NCBI GenBank assembly: GCA_016931495.1
Contig: JAFGER010000008.1
Coordinates: 1-41,221 of the forward strand
From: Chlorobiaceae bacterium
Lineage (GTDB): Bacteria; Bacteroidota; Chlorobiia; Chlorobiales; Chlorobiaceae
Direction of reading: 5' to 3'
Length of the DNA: 41,221 bases
Below the pieces are notes generated by a model. The model had not been told where the DNA came from. It worked only from the letters and a program-made list of their open reading frames with translations, and did no database searches. The translations under genes and the position numbers were made by a program. The stretch's first letter is position 1, and the number at the start of each line of letters is the position of its first letter. This document shows positions 15,762 through 23,297 of the stretch, piece after piece.

Positions 15762-16325
15762 ATGCCCGACATAATGAACCAGCAAAACCTGTTTGTGCTC
15801 TTTACTTTTGCCGCCGGTGTCGTGTCGATACTGGAGATTCTGGAATTTCTTTTTACCAAAAACATTCCATGGCTTGTCCGCTTGCTTCAAAAAGCATGGC
15901 GACGTCTGACGCGCTTCTTTCGCAAACGGCAAGCCGGGCTGACCATGATCCTGAATTGCTCAGGCCATCCGGTTCACCCTGCGCAGAAAAGCGCTATCGA
16001 AAATCTGATGCACTGGCAGGAAGCCGAAGTGCTCAATGTGGCTCTGGGCAACGTGCCCGAAGATGAGCACTTCATACCGGCAATCGAAAAAGCGATTGAC
16101 CGCCTCGACCTGACCTCGAAGGATTGGGAACAGCCGATAGTAGTCATCCCGGCTGGTTACGCACCGATCTGGTCAGTTCTCCAGCCAATCCTGCACGGCC
16201 GCTTGGGACACTTCCCCGATGTGGTGCGGCTTCGACCTGTCGATCCACTCACCGGAGTCCGGTACGAAGTAGCTGAAATCATGCCCCTGCAACAGTTGCG
16301 GCACGAGTCGAGGGGAAAAAGGTAA
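15762..16325 (+). CDS. Membrane-anchored Csx15-like type III CRISPR accessory protein
   Basis: 187 aa in two parts. Residues about 10-31 (LFVLFTFAAGVVSILEILEF) form one transmembrane helix, followed by a basic amphipathic stretch (QKAWRRLTRFFRKR). Residues about 61-187 resemble the Csx15 family: MILNCSGHPVHPAQ, IVVIPAGYAPIWSVL, ILHGRLGHFPDVVRLRPV and YEVAEIMPLQQLR. Csx15 proteins are linked to type III CRISPR and have been discussed with the CARF-like cyclic-oligoadenylate binders and ring nucleases; that role is from memory of the family and is not shown here. The basic segment after the helix suggests a cytosolic C-terminal domain. GGAG precedes the ATG; the gene follows cas2 by 39 bp in the same operon. 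Confidence 0.72.
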   Translation: MPDIMNQQNLFVLFTFAAGVVSILEILEFLFTKNIPWLVRLLQKAWRRLTRFFRKRQAGLTMILNCSGHPVHPAQKSAIENLMHWQEAEVLNVALGNVPEDEHFIPAIEKAIDRLDLTSKDWEQPIVVIPAGYAPIWSVLQPILHGRLGHFPDVVRLRPVDPLTGVRYEVAEIMPLQQLRHESRGKR

Positions 16326-16338
16326 AACAGGAGGAGGT

Positions 16339-16761
16339 ATGCCTGATTCAATCAGAGACTGGATAAGCTTTGTTTCAGAAATTATTGGCGCGCTTGGCAT
16401 TATTCCGGCAGGTTATGCTGGAATAAGACTTTACCTGCAACGTAAAGAGAAACAGCGGCTCAACCAGATTGTTTCGGTTATGCTCGAATGCACCGAAACG
16501 AAGCAAAAAATCGTTCCATTAATGCTCGTCAGGCGAAAGGACATCACAAGAGCGGAATTACAGGGTATCCTGGGCACTATCAAGATGAAAGAAGACGGCA
16601 AAAGGTACAAGCTTAATCACCTGAACACAAAAGAATTCTGGGCGGATATTGAACGGTTACAGGCTTCAGACAACAAAGACAGCGAACATGACAAGCTCGT
16701 CATCCCGTGCAGTTCAAAAGAGATTGAGCAGTTCGATTCAGATGTGGTCAAGCCCCTATAA
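16339..16761 (+). CDS. Small single-pass membrane protein of unknown function in the type III operon
   Basis: 140 aa. One hydrophobic segment at about 9-33 (ISFVSEIIGALGIIPAGYAG) is followed by a basic junction (QRKEKQR), which points to a cytosolic C-terminal domain of about 100 residues. That domain (LMLVRRKDITRAELQGILGT, LNTKEFWADIERLQ, LVIPCSSKEIEQFD) has no nuclease motif I can recognise. Its first part could be a small winged-helix-like fold. AGGAGG stands 4 bp before the ATG and only 13 bp separate it from the Csx15-like gene, so the two are probably co-translated. It could be a membrane effector, a partner or an inhibitor; no function is claimed. Confidence 0.75.
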   Translation: MPDSIRDWISFVSEIIGALGIIPAGYAGIRLYLQRKEKQRLNQIVSVMLECTETKQKIVPLMLVRRKDITRAELQGILGTIKMKEDGKRYKLNHLNTKEFWADIERLQASDNKDSEHDKLVIPCSSKEIEQFDSDVVKPL

Positions 16762-16994
16762 GACAGTCAAGGGGAAGAATAAAGTCTTTTTCCTGATGTT
16801 GTTGACAAAGCAAGAAAAAAAGCGTAACGTGAACAGAGTGCACAGGCCCAGCTCATGATGATGATCCAGTATGCCCCCCTCTTTAGCCTTCCAATTGTGC
16901 ACGTGTAGTACCTTGTACAGGGTATGAGTTTCCCCGGCCCTGATCTGCGATTTTCGGTAGAATGTCTTTTTGAAGCGCATTACCCCGTACCGTT
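16762..16994 (+). promoter_or_regulatory. Intergenic region before cmr2 with a possible promoter
   Basis: 233 bp without a gene. TTGACA at 16802-16807 is a perfect -35 box; 17 bp later TAACGT is only a weak -10. It may give the cmr genes a promoter separate from cas2 and the membrane genes. No strong terminator or Shine-Dalgarno is visible before the cmr2 ATG. Confidence 0.3.
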
Positions 16995-18821
16995 ATGTCG
17001 AGTCAGCAGTACTTGTTTCTCTTTACCATCGGCCCCGTTCAGGGCTTCATAGAGCAGGCGCGCAAGACTCGTGATCTTTTTGCAGGGAGCCAGATTCTTT
17101 CTGTGCTAACTGATGCAGCGATGAACAAGGTTGCCGAGATTAACGGAACCAATTCGTTTGTTTTCCCTCACAAAGGTTCTACCTCAAAGCCCAATCGTTT
17201 TCTGGCCATAGTAAGCACCGATGATATTCAGGCATTTGGCGATGCGATCGAAGCAGCTGTCCGCACAAAATGGGCACGATTGGCGACCGAGTCATTTCAT
17301 TCGGCAGGGTTGCCTGAAAGCCTGCCGATCCTTGATGAGGCACTTATCGCTGATTTATCCAAACACTCTTGTCTTGAGCTTATTGCACGGCAATCATCCA
17401 TAGCTGCTCGCCAAATTGCGGAGTTTCCCGACGTCTATTGGGCAGCAATTGAGTATGATGGTACTGATTATGTTTCAAAGAGTAGTAAGCTGGAACAGCT
17501 CCTCGCTGGAGTGAAAAACGTCAGGATGTTTTGTCAGCTTAACGAGGAAGAGGGTAGCCGAAAGTGCGCTCTTGATGGGCAGCGTACAGCGCTCTTTTAT
17601 CGATCAGGTATTGATAAGAATGGGAAAGAACGAAAGCCAAATTATCTTTCGAATGAAAGCGACTCAATAAAAGGTACGCTATTGGATCCTGGAGAAGCCC
17701 TGAGCGCGGTCTCTCTGGTTAAACGGTATTACCGGAAAGATGAAAGAGGATTTCCATCGACAGCAGAGATTGCTATGATGGATCGCTGTTATAACAATGA
17801 AAAGAGCTGGGAAGATACCTGCAAAAAATATTTTGATTGCGAGGTTGACTATCAGTTATTCTATAAAGAGAACCTGACGAAAAAGAGTCTTGAGAAGCAG
17901 GGGATAAAAACAATAACAGACGCTGATCTTGATAAAATCAGCAACGATTTTTGTGCGCTTACGGGCAATAATCCGACAAAATATTATGCTTTGCTTCTGT
18001 TCGATGGAGATGATTTCGGGGAGCTTTGGTCTGGTGTAAGGCTTCATAAAGGAGCCAATCTGATGGATTTTCAGAGAAAACTGGCGGAACAGCTTCACAA
18101 CTATGCAGCAAAAGCTCGCTGTTGCCTGGACAAGCCGAAAGGGCAAGCCGTTTATACCGGCGGTGATGACTTTTTGGGGTTCGTCAATTTGAATTTCCTG
18201 TTCAAGGTACTGGCTGAGTTGCGCCAAACGTTCGATGAGATTGTCTCTGAGCCGCTGAGAGATGAGCTGATGGAGGGGAAAAGAATAACCTTTACAGCAG
18301 GAGTTGCGATTGCCCATTACAAGACTCCGCTTGGGGAGGTGCTTAAAAAGGCCAGCGCGGTGGAAAAACGGGCAAAAGAGCTTCGATCCGAAAAGGATGC
18401 ATACGGTATTGCTGTCATGAAGCACTCGGGTGAAACGCGAGAGGGCTTTCTTCCATTCAACAGTTCCGAACAGACTGATACCCTCAATGCCTTAAAGAGG
18501 GTAGTTGATGAGCTGCAACACCCGAAAGGTTTTTCAAATACTTTCATTCATGCATTTGCTCGGGAGATGCACTCTCTGGTGGACAGAGAAGAAGGAGCTG
18601 TTGGCCTGAATGACAAGGCACTGCGCACTGAACTTGGTCGGCTGCTTTCTCGTTCAGCGAAAACCTTTGGTAGCGAGAAAGAAAAAAAGGTCGATGATTG
18701 CCTTGAGGTTGTGGATTCATTGAGATACACCTCAGAAAGTGCCTTAGGAATACAGAATTTCCTCTCCATACTCGAAATCTGTGATTTCATCAAACGTGAA
18801 ACCTCGAAGGATCAGTTATGA
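16995..18821 (+). CDS. cmr2: Cas10/Cmr2, HD-less cyclase subunit of the type III-B complex
   Basis: The large subunit of the Cmr effector (608 aa). It opens directly with the Cmr2 motif TIGPVQGFIEQARKTRDLFA (11-30), so the N-terminal HD nuclease domain of longer Cas10 proteins is absent. Palm 1 contains LLLFDGDDFGELW (GDD at 338-340) and palm 2 the cyclase motif YTGGDDFLGF (GGDD at 389-392), both intact, predicting synthesis of cyclic oligoadenylates when target RNA is bound. It should not cut DNA through an HD site. The stop overlaps the cmr3 start as ATGA. Confidence 0.95.
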   Translation: MSSQQYLFLFTIGPVQGFIEQARKTRDLFAGSQILSVLTDAAMNKVAEINGTNSFVFPHKGSTSKPNRFLAIVSTDDIQAFGDAIEAAVRTKWARLATESFHSAGLPESLPILDEALIADLSKHSCLELIARQSSIAARQIAEFPDVYWAAIEYDGTDYVSKSSKLEQLLAGVKNVRMFCQLNEEEGSRKCALDGQRTALFYRSGIDKNGKERKPNYLSNESDSIKGTLLDPGEALSAVSLVKRYYRKDERGFPSTAEIAMMDRCYNNEKSWEDTCKKYFDCEVDYQLFYKENLTKKSLEKQGIKTITDADLDKISNDFCALTGNNPTKYYALLLFDGDDFGELWSGVRLHKGANLMDFQRKLAEQLHNYAAKARCCLDKPKGQAVYTGGDDFLGFVNLNFLFKVLAELRQTFDEIVSEPLRDELMEGKRITFTAGVAIAHYKTPLGEVLKKASAVEKRAKELRSEKDAYGIAVMKHSGETREGFLPFNSSEQTDTLNALKRVVDELQHPKGFSNTFIHAFAREMHSLVDREEGAVGLNDKALRTELGRLLSRSAKTFGSEKEKKVDDCLEVVDSLRYTSESALGIQNFLSILEICDFIKRETSKDQL

Positions 18822-19867
18822 GTTTTGTCGCTCTCAATGCGTTTGACACCCTCTTTTTTCGTGACGGCAAGCCGTTTTCGATGGGTGAAGAGACTTGGGC
18901 AAACGGTCTCTTTCCCCCTCCCCTATCCGTGGTGTATGGAGCGTTGCGTACGGCATACTTTTCAGAGCATATCGGGGAGTTAAAGAAGGCCAATCAGGTA
19001 GATGATCATACTTCTGATTTGAGAATAAATTTTTTCGCCTATCACGGAGGCGGCAAGTACTTTTATCCATGTCCTTTGGATATTGTTCGAAAAAAAGGCA
19101 AAAAAGGTGAGCAAGAGTTCAGCTTACTGGAACTCGTTGAACGGGGGTGCGATTCTTGCTCCAGTTTGGGGGAAGATTTGCCAATGCTGCTTCAATTTCA
19201 AGGGCAAGTGGAGGCGGCTTCAGGGTTGATTGATGAGATTTCACTAAATGAATACCTGCAAAACAGCTCGTTGCCTCCAGATCTTTTAAATATAGATAAT
19301 TACCTGCGAGAAGAGCCGAAAATCGGAATTAGCAGAAATAATTGTACAGGTTCCGCCGACGAGGGGATGCTATACAGGGTTGGAATGAAACGGATGAATG
19401 AGCTAAGTTTGGCGGTTGGGTATAGCGGACTTAATATTACAGGCTGTCTGATGCGACTCGGCGGAGAGGGAAAGTCAGTATCAGTTTCTGAATTGTATGA
19501 GAATCCGCATGTTCAAGGGGTGAGTGTATTGCAAGAAAAAGATGATTTCTTCAAGCTATATCTTGCGACTCCGGCGATTTTCAATGAAGGATGGCGTCCT
19601 TTGCCGTGTAAAATCCCTGGCGCAAAGCTTGTTGCCGCTGTTATCGGAAAGCCCTTGTATATCGGTGGCTTTGATATGAAGCTAAAAAAGCCAATAAACG
19701 GCCAACGCTCTTACCCTAAACCTATGCGACGGGCTGTTCCTGCAGGTAGTGTATATTACTATCAGGGGACTGCTGATGTTCAAGGAGATTCCATATCAGA
19801 TTATGGTGATAAACAGGGCTACGGCATTTATTATATTGGAAAGGTAAGCAAGGGGTATTCAATATGA
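18818..19867 (+). CDS. cmr3: Cmr3 (Cas5-group RAMP) subunit
   Basis: A 349-aa RAMP that caps the crRNA 5' handle end of the Cmr complex next to Cas10. The start is characteristic: FVALNAFDTLFFRDGKPFSM, then ANGLFPPPLSVVYGALRTAY, the usual Cmr3 beginning. Glycine-rich RAMP signatures occur near the middle and C-terminal half (GYSGLNITGC, KQGYGIYYIGKV). Length is normal for Cmr3. It overlaps both neighbours as ATGA: cmr2 upstream and the CARF nuclease gene downstream. Confidence 0.92.
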   Translation: MSFVALNAFDTLFFRDGKPFSMGEETWANGLFPPPLSVVYGALRTAYFSEHIGELKKANQVDDHTSDLRINFFAYHGGGKYFYPCPLDIVRKKGKKGEQEFSLLELVERGCDSCSSLGEDLPMLLQFQGQVEAASGLIDEISLNEYLQNSSLPPDLLNIDNYLREEPKIGISRNNCTGSADEGMLYRVGMKRMNELSLAVGYSGLNITGCLMRLGGEGKSVSVSELYENPHVQGVSVLQEKDDFFKLYLATPAIFNEGWRPLPCKIPGAKLVAAVIGKPLYIGGFDMKLKKPINGQRSYPKPMRRAVPAGSVYYYQGTADVQGDSISDYGDKQGYGIYYIGKVSKGYSI

Positions 19868-21156
19868 ATTGCATCGTGACAACTGTTGGAGCATCACTTT
19901 TCACAAATTATCTGGAAGTGTCTGATTTTATCAAAGCTGATTATAAGGCCATAAAAGATTCTTTGCATCAGGATTGGGATAATAAGCAAGTACGAATTAA
20001 TAGCATTAAGAAGCATGCCGACTTCAAGAACTGGATTTCTTGTAACCTCAAGGATTCGTGTGCGGAAATTGCAAGTTTGCTGAAAATAATTGAATGTCAA
20101 AATGAAGATGTGAGAATTCACTTGTTGGCAACTGATACGGTTCTCTCCAGGCTGGCCGCCGAATTGATTATGGAACAAACTATTAAACATCCGGTGACAG
20201 GCGAGGAAGTGACTATCGATTTTTACCCAAAACGGGATGTGATTACTGGTTTGAGGATTGATAATGCTGAAGTTTTCCAGACTGAAGGCTTGCATCAGTT
20301 TGTTAAGCGCTTTGCTGGCTTGAATAGCCAGTATGGGCCATTAATTCTTAATGTGACGGGTGGTTATAAAGGTTTGATCCCATATCTGACATTGATTGGC
20401 CAGCTCCATAAGGTGCCTGTAATGTACAAATTTGAGGAGTCTGAGGCTTTGATTACGATCCCGCAGTGGCCAATCAATTTTGATTTGGAACTTGTTGCTG
20501 ATTATGGTGATCAACTTTCTAATCTAAAAAATATTAATATTGACGATAAGTTGATTCTTGAGAAAAATCATCTTCTTGATACCGATGGTGAGCGAACAAC
20601 GCTTGGTATAATATTAACAGAATATGTTAAAGAGGTGGATAGAAGTAAATTTTTGAATGATAACCTCAGGGGCGATTGTGCTGAATTCCGATGGTATGAA
20701 TATTATGTTTCTGAATACCCTGGCTGGAAAGTGCGCAGGTCTGTTGGGATGGGACGTCAAGAAATTGCTGGAAAAAGAATAGAGAAAGAGGCTGATATTG
20801 TAATTGAGGGTGATGGTAAAATCATAATAGCTGAATCCAAATCATTAAAGTATATTTATAAGTTTGGGGAGAGGCTCAATACTCAAATAAGCGAATTATT
20901 GCGGGAGTTCAGGGAGGGTGGAATTGATGTTAATGAATATCATCTGTGTATGTACTCTGCACGTGCAGACTACATATCCGAGTACTCCCAAAACTCGACA
21001 ATATTGAGTGCGCAAAAGCTTGTTCACCAATGCTATCCTGATTGCAAGTTTGTTCTTAAATTTATGCGAAATGTTCTTGAGTTGCAGAGTTTTATGCATA
21101 AGTCTTTTTCGGATATACAAAAGGATATACAATCATTAACGTTATCAGCCACTTAG
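19864..21156 (+). CDS. CARF-domain PD-(D/E)XK nuclease, candidate cOA-activated effector
   Basis: 430 aa. The N-terminal half is a CARF domain: IVTTVGASLFTNYL at the first strand, VRIHLLATDTVLSRLAAEL, and the ligand-loop signature ILNVTGGYKGLIPYLTLIGQ (161-180). The C-terminal half (about 265-400) fits a PD-(D/E)XK nuclease: E274 in AEFRWYEYYV, D311 in EADIVIEGDG and E324-x-K326 in IIIAESKS. This architecture resembles Card1/Can2-type effectors, which cut nucleic acids when cyclic tetraadenylate is bound; ligand and substrate here are inferred. It is placed between cmr3 (ATGA overlap) and cmr4 (4-bp gap), inside the complex operon, and its sequence is clearly AT-richer than cmr2 or cas6, suggesting later insertion. 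Confidence 0.85.
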   Translation: MNCIVTTVGASLFTNYLEVSDFIKADYKAIKDSLHQDWDNKQVRINSIKKHADFKNWISCNLKDSCAEIASLLKIIECQNEDVRIHLLATDTVLSRLAAELIMEQTIKHPVTGEEVTIDFYPKRDVITGLRIDNAEVFQTEGLHQFVKRFAGLNSQYGPLILNVTGGYKGLIPYLTLIGQLHKVPVMYKFEESEALITIPQWPINFDLELVADYGDQLSNLKNINIDDKLILEKNHLLDTDGERTTLGIILTEYVKEVDRSKFLNDNLRGDCAEFRWYEYYVSEYPGWKVRRSVGMGRQEIAGKRIEKEADIVIEGDGKIIIAESKSLKYIYKFGERLNTQISELLREFREGGIDVNEYHLCMYSARADYISEYSQNSTILSAQKLVHQCYPDCKFVLKFMRNVLELQSFMHKSFSDIQKDIQSLTLSAT

Positions 21157-21160
21157 TGCC

Positions 21161-22180
21161 ATGTTTCGAGAAGCAACCCCACTCCTTCTGATATGCGAAA
21201 CGCCGCTTCATGCCGGTTCCGGTGATGACCTCGGTGTTGTCGATCTGCCGATCCAGCGAGAACGGCACACCTCATTTCCAAAAATCGAAGGCTCTTCATT
21301 GAAAGGAAGCTTGCGTGAGGCGTTTGAGAATAAATTGACTGAAACTGAGGAGCGCAAGAAAATTCATCTTGCCTTTGGGTACGATGACAAAACGCCCGAA
21401 GATAAAGCTGTTAAAGACCATTTTGGTGAAGACAAGCAGTTTCAAGGGGCATTGGGGTTCACTGATGCTCGTTTGTTGCTCTTTCCCGTAAAGTCGATGA
21501 AAGGGGTGTTTGCCTGGATTACCTGCAAGAGAGTGATTGAACAGTTCAGGAAAGATTTGGAGTTGAGTGATTGCAATTGGAATGGGGGCGTCCCCAAGGC
21601 AAACACCGTGCCTAACGTGCCCAATAAATGTGAGTTGTTGTTTTCGGAGAATAAGGTCGTTTTGGAAGAGTACACATTCAAAGTGACAATAGATGATGAT
21701 ACCACGAAATTGGCTCAATGGCTTGCAGATAAACTGTTTGAGCCGGGTTCTTACTGGCATGGACACCTCTCGAAAAACCTAGTGGTTTTGTCGGATGATG
21801 ATTTTACGGATTTTGTGAATTTGTCCACCGAGGTGATTACCAGAACAAAAATCAATAACGAGACAGGCACCGTTCAGGATGGAGCGCTCTTTACCGAAGA
21901 GTATCTGCCATCGGAAAGCGTCCTGTATTCACTTGCTCTGTTCAGCCCACTGTTCCACACAGATGATAAAATTAAACCCATTATGCCTGAAACATGGGAC
22001 GGGGTGCGTAATCAAGGAAAAGAGGTGGAGGCGGTTAAAGAGTTTTTTAAGAAAAGGCCGCCAGTCGTTCAGATTGGCGGAAATGCAACACTTGGCAAGG
22101 GGCTGGTCAGAACAAAATTAGTGACTTCAGTGGTGGAGACATCTCAAGATGCGGCTTCTTCGGGAGGAGATAAAGAGTGA
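21161..22180 (+). CDS. cmr4: Cmr4 (Cas7) backbone RNase subunit
   Basis: A 339-aa RAMP that forms the backbone filament and cleaves target RNA at 6-nt intervals. The N-terminal signature ETPLHAGSGDDLGVVDLPIQ contains the conserved catalytic aspartate (D28) in the VVDLPIQRE loop, followed by FPKIEGSSLKGSLREAF, the standard Cmr4 glycine-rich RAMP motif. Near the C-terminus VQIGGNATLGKGLVRTKL is also typical. RNase activity is thus expected. It ends in a GTGA overlap with cmr5. Confidence 0.95.
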   Translation: MFREATPLLLICETPLHAGSGDDLGVVDLPIQRERHTSFPKIEGSSLKGSLREAFENKLTETEERKKIHLAFGYDDKTPEDKAVKDHFGEDKQFQGALGFTDARLLLFPVKSMKGVFAWITCKRVIEQFRKDLELSDCNWNGGVPKANTVPNVPNKCELLFSENKVVLEEYTFKVTIDDDTTKLAQWLADKLFEPGSYWHGHLSKNLVVLSDDDFTDFVNLSTEVITRTKINNETGTVQDGALFTEEYLPSESVLYSLALFSPLFHTDDKIKPIMPETWDGVRNQGKEVEAVKEFFKKRPPVVQIGGNATLGKGLVRTKLVTSVVETSQDAASSGGDKE

Positions 22181-22653
22181 ACCAAAGACTTCAAACAGAG
22201 CGCAACCGGGCTGAGACCGCATACCGGTATGCAGATGAAGGCGTTAATAAGTATGGGAAGAAAACCTCAGGGCAGCAAGCTGATAATGGTGAGGGGAGCG
22301 ATGTAAATTACAAGTCAATTGTTGACAAGCTTCCGGCTCGCATACTCAATAACGGTTTGGGCGTTGCCGTAGCCTTTCATTTTTCAAAGAGCAAAAATAA
22401 AAAGGGAGAGGAGACTGTCTATGGCTATGTTTGCAATCAACTTCGTCAATGGCTGTTTGATCAGGGGCATGTTCAAGGAAGTGCAACCATATCCAAATTT
22501 GCCCGTGAAGTCGTGACGTTGTCGCCTGCAGATTCAAGGGCCGCAACCAACGAAGCTCTTGCATTTCTGACATGGCTACGGCGATTTACTGATGGGCTTA
22601 GTTCTCAATCAAACGATAACAGCAGTTCCGATGGAAGTACAGGAGAAAGCTAA
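22177..22653 (+). CDS. cmr5: Cmr5 small subunit
   Basis: An alpha-helical small subunit (158 aa) of the second filament of the Cmr complex. It begins with GTG overlapping the cmr4 stop: NQRLQTERNRAETAYRYAD, then YKSIVDKLPARILNNGLGVA and YVCNQLRQWLF, and the final LAFLTWLRRFTDGL, all in the family order. A low-complexity Asn/Ser/Gly tail (SSQSNDNSSSDGSTGES) follows. A glycine- and Gln-rich insert (KKTSGQQADNGEGSD) separates helices 1 and 2. The next gene overlaps its end and encodes a second Cmr5-like domain. Confidence 0.92.
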   Translation: MNQRLQTERNRAETAYRYADEGVNKYGKKTSGQQADNGEGSDVNYKSIVDKLPARILNNGLGVAVAFHFSKSKNKKGEETVYGYVCNQLRQWLFDQGHVQGSATISKFAREVVTLSPADSRAATNEALAFLTWLRRFTDGLSSQSNDNSSSDGSTGES

Positions 22654-23296
22654 ACTCTACCGGGATACAAAAGGAGTCTGGCGGGTAAGGGGGGTTAATG
22701 CAAAGAAGAAAGACAAGGGGATGGCTGTGCCACAAGCGTTGTTGAGTAAGCTGAATGAGGCTTGTGATGGAAAGGGCGTTACGGTTATGAAGATTGATGG
22801 CCAGATTAAAAAAGTTCTTTTTCAGGATGGTGACGTTCATGAGGTCGTTAAACAGGATACTCATAAGATGCAAGAATCAGAGCAATCACTTCGACAGAGT
22901 ATGCATGGGGATGCGGTATCATCTGAGGTGCAGGGTGATGGCGAAATGAGCTGTGCTGTTCTCGCCTATGAATGTGCATTGGATGTCCCTAAGAGTCTTG
23001 GAAAAGAGTATAAAAATCACGCGAAATCTCTCCCAATGATGATGCGTACCAATGGACTCGGTGCGACATTCGCTTATCTGGAAAGCAAGGAAAGCAAAGA
23101 TGGCAAGCATTTTGAGCGGCTCAAAGAAGACATCATGAAATTATTAAGAAAAATAGAGCCAAGTCTGGATGAGGAAAATCTTTCTTCACAAAGTCTGGCA
23201 GCGAGGGATTCGCGGGTCATCAAGGAGCTGACGAAAGAGACCATCCTTTTTTTAGGCTGGCTGAGTCGTTTTGCATCAGGTTTAATCGAGGGGTGA
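22631..23296 (+). CDS. Second Cmr5-like protein with an N-terminal extension
   Basis: 221 aa from the ATG at 22631 (another in-frame ATG is at 22592; neither has a clear Shine-Dalgarno). The C-terminal 120 residues match Cmr5: MSCAVLAYECALDVPKSLGK, KSLPMMMRTNGLGATFAYLE, and the end ETILFLGWLSRFASGLIEG. About 80 N-terminal residues (YRDTKGVWRVRGVNAKKKDK, then MKIDGQIKKVLFQDGDVHEV) have a beta-rich look and no counterpart in Cmr5. It overlaps cmr5 by 23 bp and ends 1 bp before cmr6. It may be a paralogous small subunit giving a mixed second filament, or a regulator that mimics Cmr5. Confidence 0.8.
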   Translation: MEVQEKAKLYRDTKGVWRVRGVNAKKKDKGMAVPQALLSKLNEACDGKGVTVMKIDGQIKKVLFQDGDVHEVVKQDTHKMQESEQSLRQSMHGDAVSSEVQGDGEMSCAVLAYECALDVPKSLGKEYKNHAKSLPMMMRTNGLGATFAYLESKESKDGKHFERLKEDIMKLLRKIEPSLDEENLSSQSLAARDSRVIKELTKETILFLGWLSRFASGLIEG

Positions 23297-23297
23297 A

